The translations under genes and the position numbers were made by a program. Of a stretch of 64,000 nt of DNA, positions 58,556 to 64,000 are shown piece after piece (positions within the stretch are counted from its first letter, which is position 1; every line of letters begins with the position of its first letter). The notes beneath the pieces are model-generated. The model was not told the origin of the DNA, did not search any database, and was given only the letters and a program-made list of their open reading frames with translations. Source of the stretch: Ascarosepion bandense (Eukaryota > Mollusca > Cephalopoda > Sepiida > Sepiidae); assembly GCA_037127315.1 (NCBI GenBank), contig JBBBDQ010000403.1:1934001-1998000 (forward strand). Reading direction: 5' to 3'.

Positions 58556-58820
58556 AAAACTTCCTTCTAGAGACGTTATGTTTTGAAATAAGATTTTGAG
58601 CTCTTAAATGTCTTAACCATTCGTTGGTTTATGTTGTTTCTGTGATTTTCTGGTTAAAAAAATCACAGGGACAATATGTTGTAGAGTTGCTGACACCCCT
58701 GCAGCACTCTTAATTATGGAATAGCATATTGTCTAAAATGGTCTATTTAAGTAAAGAATAATAACATTCTAGACGCAATATTCTGACTGATTACTTCGGT
58801 GACTATTGCGATCGAAACCC
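58556..58820. other. Copy-specific segment, about 245 bp
   Basis: Present only in the right copy; the left copy has about 16 bp here (near 29850). Part of it (58590-58640) is the inverted complement of sequence at 58975-59015 (TAACGAATGGTTAAGACATT). Confidence 0.6.
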
Positions 58821-59070
58821 CACCTCTCTGTGTTGTAAATTATGTCTTGTCTGCTATTGTAACTATTATACTGTCCTGTGAATATTCGTTTAGCACTGGA
58901 TATCGTGCTGAATAATACCGTAGCACACTTTCGTGTAGTGCTTTATCGTATTTACCTCAGCGATACAACAAAATATAAACTAACGAATGGTTAAGACATT
59001 TAAGAGAGCAAAAGTTTCTTTACCAAATTGATGAAGACATTGCCAAAATTTTGCCAATAAATTTACTTAC

Positions 59071-59634
59071 TCCAGTAGAGTCTATACACGAATATCTCTG
59101 TGTATCTTTCAAGTACAGTGTAGCTGGGTACTCTGAGAATAAACCACGTGTATGGGACGCTGGCTATACTCTTCACACCTTTCATGTACACTTCTCCGAT
59201 GGCCACAACAAATATCTTGACATCTTCGCGTTTCAGTATGTCGGCCTGTGACCTGGTCCACAGAAGATTGTTCGTTCTGCCGTTAGTGATGGCGATGGCC
59301 ACGTTAATTACGTGTAGTCTGGCTCCATCTTTTAAAGTAAATGAGAAACGTCGGATATAGTTTAAGGCACGATTTGTGTATTCCTGTCCTTTAATATACG
59401 GGATCCTGTCAATAGCCTTCAACACTTGTTGCAGATCACTGTAGGTGTTCAGATTGAAGTCATCTCTTTCCCATGTGCTGTAAGTGACAACACCGACTCT
59501 CACATGGCTTGGTGCTATACGGAAGTACTTGATGACATTCTTCACAAAGCTTTTCACTCTCTTGAAGTTTTCCTTGCCAACATACGTGGATGAATCGATG
59601 ATAAACATGATGTCCATTTTAGCGGTGTCATAAC
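59071..59634 (-). CDS. vWFA exon 1 (most 5' in window)
   Basis: A 564-bp internal exon of 188 residues. The acceptor reads ...cctatAG before GTTATGAC and the donor is GTAAGT after TATTGGA, both phase 1. The protein starts GYDTAKMDIMFIIDSS. The vWFA core is seen as the MFIID beta strand, a DSSTY version of the DxSxS motif (exon residues about 14-18), a TNRAL motif (about 87-91) and ITNG in place of ITDG (about 117-120). Reading into the intron gives a stop two codons later, so it must be spliced. It is nearly identical to vWFA exon 4: the two proteins differ at only two positions (W/G in STWE and Q/L in DLQQ). Its own delta-type linker exon is not in the window; by comparison with exon 4 it should lie about 6 kb upstream. 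Confidence 0.88.
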
Positions 59635-59691
59635 CTATGAAAAGAGACGATGTTACAATATGTTAACAATTGGTGAAGACAAGAATTTTGT

Positions 59692-59760
59692 ATTAGAATA
59701 TGCGACGTTGGATGGTACAATTTATTATAACCATGATATCGACTTTAACGTTGTCACAAC
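59692..59760 (-). pseudogene. Relic start of a vWFA exon
   Basis: After an acceptor-like ...cctAG the sequence reads CDNVKVDIMVIIDCT, matching the first 15-16 residues of vWFA exons, then diverges and stops at TAA. It lies about 60 bp upstream of vWFA exon 1. It is the duplicate of the relic at 30744-30812. Confidence 0.6.
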
Positions 59761-60129
59761 CTAGGAGTGCAGACAATATTGGTTTCTAAGTATAATCGTA
59801 GAATACAATCAGTTACCTTTAAGGTTTGTGACAATATATTTAATATTTTATACATAGGATTTTGTGAGGAATATCTGTACCTGATTAGATAAGAAAGCTG
59901 GTCGGTAGTTCTATTAAGGACAATAAAATAACTGAGAATAAAATAACATTTCTATATTTTTTCGAAAAGTGGAAGAGTCAACATTCATTTCTGCTATTAA
60001 TATTTTACCCCGAGATTGAAATATTAGATTTTATCTTACACACAAATCTGCCTAACAAACACATTCCCAGAGAGCAAATCCTTAAATATTTTCTTTTGCT
60101 TTTCAACTATCTTTGTATATACAGGTATA

Positions 60130-61190
60130 TTTTTCTCTCCTTGTTTTGTTATATATATATAACAATAAAAACTGTGAGAGGCCGTGAACGTTTAGTTTAC
60201 AGTGTATTTTTATTGTCGTTGTTATTATACATATTATGATATTTTAAGTGTCCATAATGGTATTTGTGACGCTACACGTGTTTCGAATCTAAGATTGACT
60301 CTCTTCCGGAGAATAAATATGTGGCTTTACATATCGAGTTCCTTTTGTTTCTGACGGCCAATTTCTTGTTTATATATAGGGAAGTAGAAAATTAAAATAG
60401 AAATAAATAATAAATAATAAAGAATAAAGAAACAAATCAAATCAGTGAAGTAAAAAATAAAATAAAAAATAAAGTAAATCCAATAAATCAAATGAATCAA
60501 ATAAATTAAATGTTGGCGTGTTGAATAGTCTGTGTTTTCTCACATCAGCACATGCATAAACGAATAAACCAAGAAATAAATGAATGATTAAATGAATGAA
60601 TCAAGTGCTTATCCCAATTTGAAATGATTTTGGTCTGGGATCCCTCTTTAGTACATAAAAATTATCTTCTAGGCGCCTTTGTTTATTTATATGTTTTTTC
60701 ATCTGTCAGTTGGTTGCTTTTATTGCTTCGACGGTGTGTGTGTGTGTGTGTTTGTGTGTGCATGTGTGTTTGTGTGTCTGTGTGTGTTTCTGTGTGTGTG
60801 TCTGTGTGAGCGTGTGTGTAAGCGCTTCTTATTTTGTCTGTATGTTTTAGAATTATTTTAGAATCATTTTTTATGGGTTATCTGGTTCTTTTTTATTGTT
60901 TGTGGTTATCATTTGAATTTGGTTTGTATGTATGTGTGTGTGCTTATGTGTGTGTATGTATGTGTGTGTCTGTGTTTTTGGATGTGTGTGTGTTTTTCTG
61001 GTTCTTTGTTATTGTCATTTGAATATGTGTGTATGTGTTTGTGCATGTATGTGTGTGTCTGTATATTTTTCGGTGTGTATTTTTTCATCATGTCGAAGGC
61101 TTGCATTTTTTTATGAATCTTTCTTCCTGCATTATTAATGTTTCGTAGTCTGTATTTTGTTAAATAGGTGCAAAAATTTCACTATAATAT
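60130..61190. repeat. Repeat end and TG-rich repeats, right copy
   Basis: Duplicate of 31190-32230, including the inverted end of the hammerhead-associated repeat and the two TG clusters. Confidence 0.75.
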
Positions 61191-61489
61191 TTAAAATGTT
61201 CTTATCGTCAATTAATAATGCTGATCCCAATTTAATCAAATATTAATACTAATATCCCCCAAAGTTATTTTTAAGTCTGCGCACATTCTCAAAATTAGAA
61301 GTTGCTTTATTCTGATTGCTCCACACTGTCTATACAGCAATGCCTCCCTGATTAAAGGGGTTTTGCTTTTTTTAACTTTTAAAACCCTTCAACTTGAAAT
61401 AAACCTCATCACTTGGTAAGACACAAGAAATGTCAAAACAAAATAGCTACTTTTGTAGTGATATTATAACATATTCATGTTATAATTTC

Positions 61490-61538
<49 letters not shown>

Positions 61539-61572
61539 CATAATGATGATTCACGTATACTGTCTTAATATG

Positions 61573-61683
61573 TATAGGAAAACTACTAAAAAGTTTTAAG
61601 TTTAAAAATGTAATTTTGACAGTATTTATTTATTTCTATTATTATGTATATATATTTATATATAATAAATATATTATATATTC

Positions 61684-61744
<61 letters not shown>

Positions 61745-62081
61745 AATTCAGATACTTCAATCCAAGGGAAAAAAGCAGGAAGGTAAATTCCAAAAAACTC
61801 GATCCTAATTAATATTAAAAGTTTATTTTAATATTAAAATATGATACAGGAACAGATCTCCATGTAATAAAATATTACAGAGCAAATATATATTAAAAAA
61901 GGATTAATTCAAAGATGTTGAATGGCCATTTCGATATGAAGATCCCCACGGGGAACGACACATCACCTCAGCAACAGAAAAAAGGTTTCTGAAAGGTTTT
62001 TTTCTGATGCTGAGGTGATGTGTCGTTCCCCGTGTGGATCTTCATATCGAAATGGCCATTCAACATCTTTGAATTAATCCT

Positions 62082-62127
<46 letters not shown>

Positions 62128-62186
62128 GAAATAAATAAATACTGTCAAAAATACATTTTTAAACTTACAACTTTTTAGTAGTTTTT

Positions 62187-62192
<6 letters not shown>
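61573..62192. mobile_element. Foldback element carrying a nested foldback
   Basis: The outer arms match 32616-32834. A second element of about 350 bp (61741-62090) with 85-bp inverted arms (61887-61975 and 62006-62094) has entered its TA-rich centre. (TAG)n follows at 62236-62270. Confidence 0.75.
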
Positions 62193-62270
<78 letters not shown>

Positions 62271-62589
62271 AGAACTAATGAAATGACATTCCATAGTTGG
62301 TAGCATTTACATTTTAACAGTGCTCGATACATAGTAGAGCAATATTTGCAGTAATATTCTTATCATTTATAATAAAACATTTTTCGGCAACTTAAGAACT
62401 GTTGTGCTATATTCGGTATTTCATCAGCACCTCATCAGGTAATAAGCCTGGTGATGAGCTGATTATAGCACTGAGACAGGACAGCTGTTGTGTAGCGAAA
62501 AACTGGCTTTATTATGACTCTTCAACAATGAATTGAGTTCTTTCGGTGACCGGCGTGTGTATACACCGCTTATATATAACATTTTTTTC

Positions 62590-62860
62590 CTTTTTCTGAT
62601 TCCATACGACTATGACTTCGGAGTTAGCGACTCCGACGAACACCAAATCGGTCGAGTTTCAATCCCGGCCAGAAGAAGGTGTATGTCTATCCACACTGAT
62701 CAGCTGTGATACAGCGAAACAGGCTTGGATGTGGATGACTAATATATATTTGTAACCATAATGGACACTTAATATATAATAACAACAACAATAAATCTAC
62801 ACTTGAAACAAATCTTTCACGCCCTCACACACTTTTTATTCGCTATATATATATATATAT
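62590..62860 (+). mobile_element. Repeat with hammerhead-like fold, right copy
   Basis: Duplicate of 33240-33480; the CTGATCA core, stem II and GAAAC are unchanged. Confidence 0.58.
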
Positions 62861-63588
62861 ATATATATTGTTTAATTACTTAGTTTCTGGTCATAATATG
62901 ATTAGACTAGTGCACATTTGCATTAAAAAGTATTCAACTTTTGAATATTTTCCATCTGTAAACGAGTTATTACGCGGTCTAGGTTTCTACCATGAGTGGT
63001 GTTTTCAGGCGATTTGCAATAACTGCAAATAATTGTTGCAAATCACCTGAAGACACCACTCATTGTAGAAACCTAGGTCACCTGAAGACACCACTCATGA
63101 TAGAAACCTCGTTTGCAAATGGAATATATATATATATATATCATCCTATGTCTGTGGCATGACTCGGAGTTTCGTGCACTATGCGATCATAAAATCTTAT
63201 AAGAATAAAGAAAATATATATAATTTATGGTTTCTAGAAAAACCTTCTATGAAATCATTTAAATAACCCTAATTTACTAAAAAAAAAAAAAGAAGTGAAT
63301 TGATGACTACATGCAGACATAGAAATAAATATCTGCTCAAATACGTTGGCCCAGATTAATATAAATTTTTCTATGGAAACCTTTTTACATTATTTTTTAT
63401 TATATTTTGTATTTTGTTTTCCCCTAAAACAAAGCAACAATTAATCCCCGTTGGCCCATAATCACAAAACGTGTAACCTCTGACCGAAAAATATTCGATC
63501 CAGTAACTGAAATTTTAATTAATTTAACTTCTAAGGTTTTACTTTAGAATTTCATGCTTAAATTTTAGTTCAAATCAACTTATATTTT

Positions 63589-63925
63589 TTTTTATCATAT
63601 CACCTCAAGCAAGGCGGTAACGCCACTGATGCGCAGGGGGCTATGTAAGAGAAAGAAGATTGGAAAAGAGAAAACGGGAAACCACATCCTAAACAGGGAA
63701 TAAGGGATGAGCCTCTTCACCTGTTCAATAGACGTGGGTGGAGTATGAACCGGGCGATAGTTTAGTCTATCTACTCCAATTGAAAAAAAAAGTGTAAAAG
63801 ATTGGAAAAGAGTAAAAGATTGGAAAAGAGAAAACCGGAAACCACATCCTAAACAGGGAACAAGGGATGAGCCTCTTCACCTGTTCAATAGACGTGGGTG
63901 GAGTGTGAACCGGGTGATACAATTA
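63589..63925 (-). mobile_element. SINE sharing the LINE tail, right copy
   Basis: Duplicate of 34210-34550, with the same partial internal repeat. Confidence 0.7.
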
Positions 63926-64000
63926 AAAACTTAAAAATATGTATATAACTCCCAGGAACAAAGCCAGAACCAAAAATTATATTCCCTGAACGGTCAGTTC

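Larger units (their letters stand above)
5992..59634 (-). other. Gene span: multi-vWFA modular protein, 26 exons visible
   Basis: This is the only host gene I can support. In transcription order (high to low coordinate) the exon order is vWFA-alpha-beta-gamma-delta repeated five times, then a sixth vWFA. Every exon begins after AG and ends before GT in phase 1, so the frame is kept throughout: 6 x 564 + 5 x 114 nt = 3954 nt, 1318 codons. Introns range from 146 bp to 6.07 kb. The product resembles tandem-vWFA extracellular proteins of the collagen VI/matrilin type in domain content only; no collagen, EGF or signal peptide exon is seen, and both gene ends are missing. The linker is short, charged and rich in E/K/R, so it is probably helical. 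Function is unknown; an extracellular adhesive or matrix role is inference from the domain family. Confidence 0.85.
47650..64000. repeat. Tandem segmental duplication, right copy
   Basis: Near-identical copy of 19.1-34.6 kb, running off the right edge. Copy-specific differences: an expanded minisatellite (52.86-53.78 kb), a deletion of about 180 bp near 52.02 kb, a replacement of about 245 bp at 58.56-58.82 kb and a foldback inserted at 61.74-62.09 kb. Confidence 0.92.

Noticed and set aside
5984..59617. Six independent single-exon genes of 184 residues starting at Met
   Set aside because: Each ORF starts within an exon: five to six in-frame codons and a splice acceptor precede the Met, copy 6 has GTG there, and each ORF ends by reading two codons into a consensus donor.
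59640..64000. Search for the delta, gamma, beta and alpha exons upstream of vWFA exon 1
   Set aside because: None found. By comparison with exon 4 the delta exon should be about 6 kb upstream, outside the window.

Overview
The window is animal genomic DNA: AT-rich, intron-dominated and crowded with decayed retrotransposons, SINEs, Helitrons, foldback elements and satellites. No organism-specific sequence decides the species. The repeat load, the long introns and the many 5S- and tRNA-derived SINEs would suit a marine lophotrochozoan, perhaps a mollusc, but that is inference.

One host gene is visible and it fills the window on the minus strand. It consists of six large exons, each exactly 564 bp and each encoding one von Willebrand factor A (vWFA) domain. 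Between consecutive vWFA exons lie four micro-exons of 27, 27, 36 and 24 nt, always in the same order. I call them alpha (YDRNWNL type), beta (GYKERLxYL type), gamma (ENEExxxxYREE type) and delta (ELxEIKL type). All 26 exons have phase-1/phase-1 boundaries and recognisable splice sites. They give a repeating 226-residue module (188 vWFA + 38 linker) and 3954 nt of coding sequence spread over 53.6 kb. The gene continues beyond the right edge (5' side) and probably beyond the left edge. Most micro-exons are invisible to ordinary ORF calling.

Layout. 1-5990: repeats downstream of the last visible exon (LINE fragments, SINE, foldback). 5992-19147: module 6 (vWFA6) with its linker exons, then SINEs, a Helitron, RTE-type fragments and foldbacks. 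19147 to about 34640: vWFA5 and vWFA4 with their linkers. About 34640-47680: delta3, vWFA3 and their linkers. 47660-64000: a second, near-identical copy of the 19.1-34.6 kb block (vWFA2 = copy of vWFA5, vWFA1 = copy of vWFA4). The gene has therefore grown by tandem duplication of a three-module unit of about 28.5 kb, and the repeats inside the unit were copied with it.

Repeats. Recurrent families are: (1) an RTE-like LINE with a GAA tail; (2) a second RT family with a CAT tail; (3) a CR1/Jockey-like LINE with a YADD motif; (4) a SINE sharing the 3' tail of family 3; (5) a composite 5S-rRNA/tRNA SINE; (6) Helitron-like elements with TC...CTAG ends; (7) foldbacks; (8) a repeat with a tRNA-like segment and a hammerhead-like fold.
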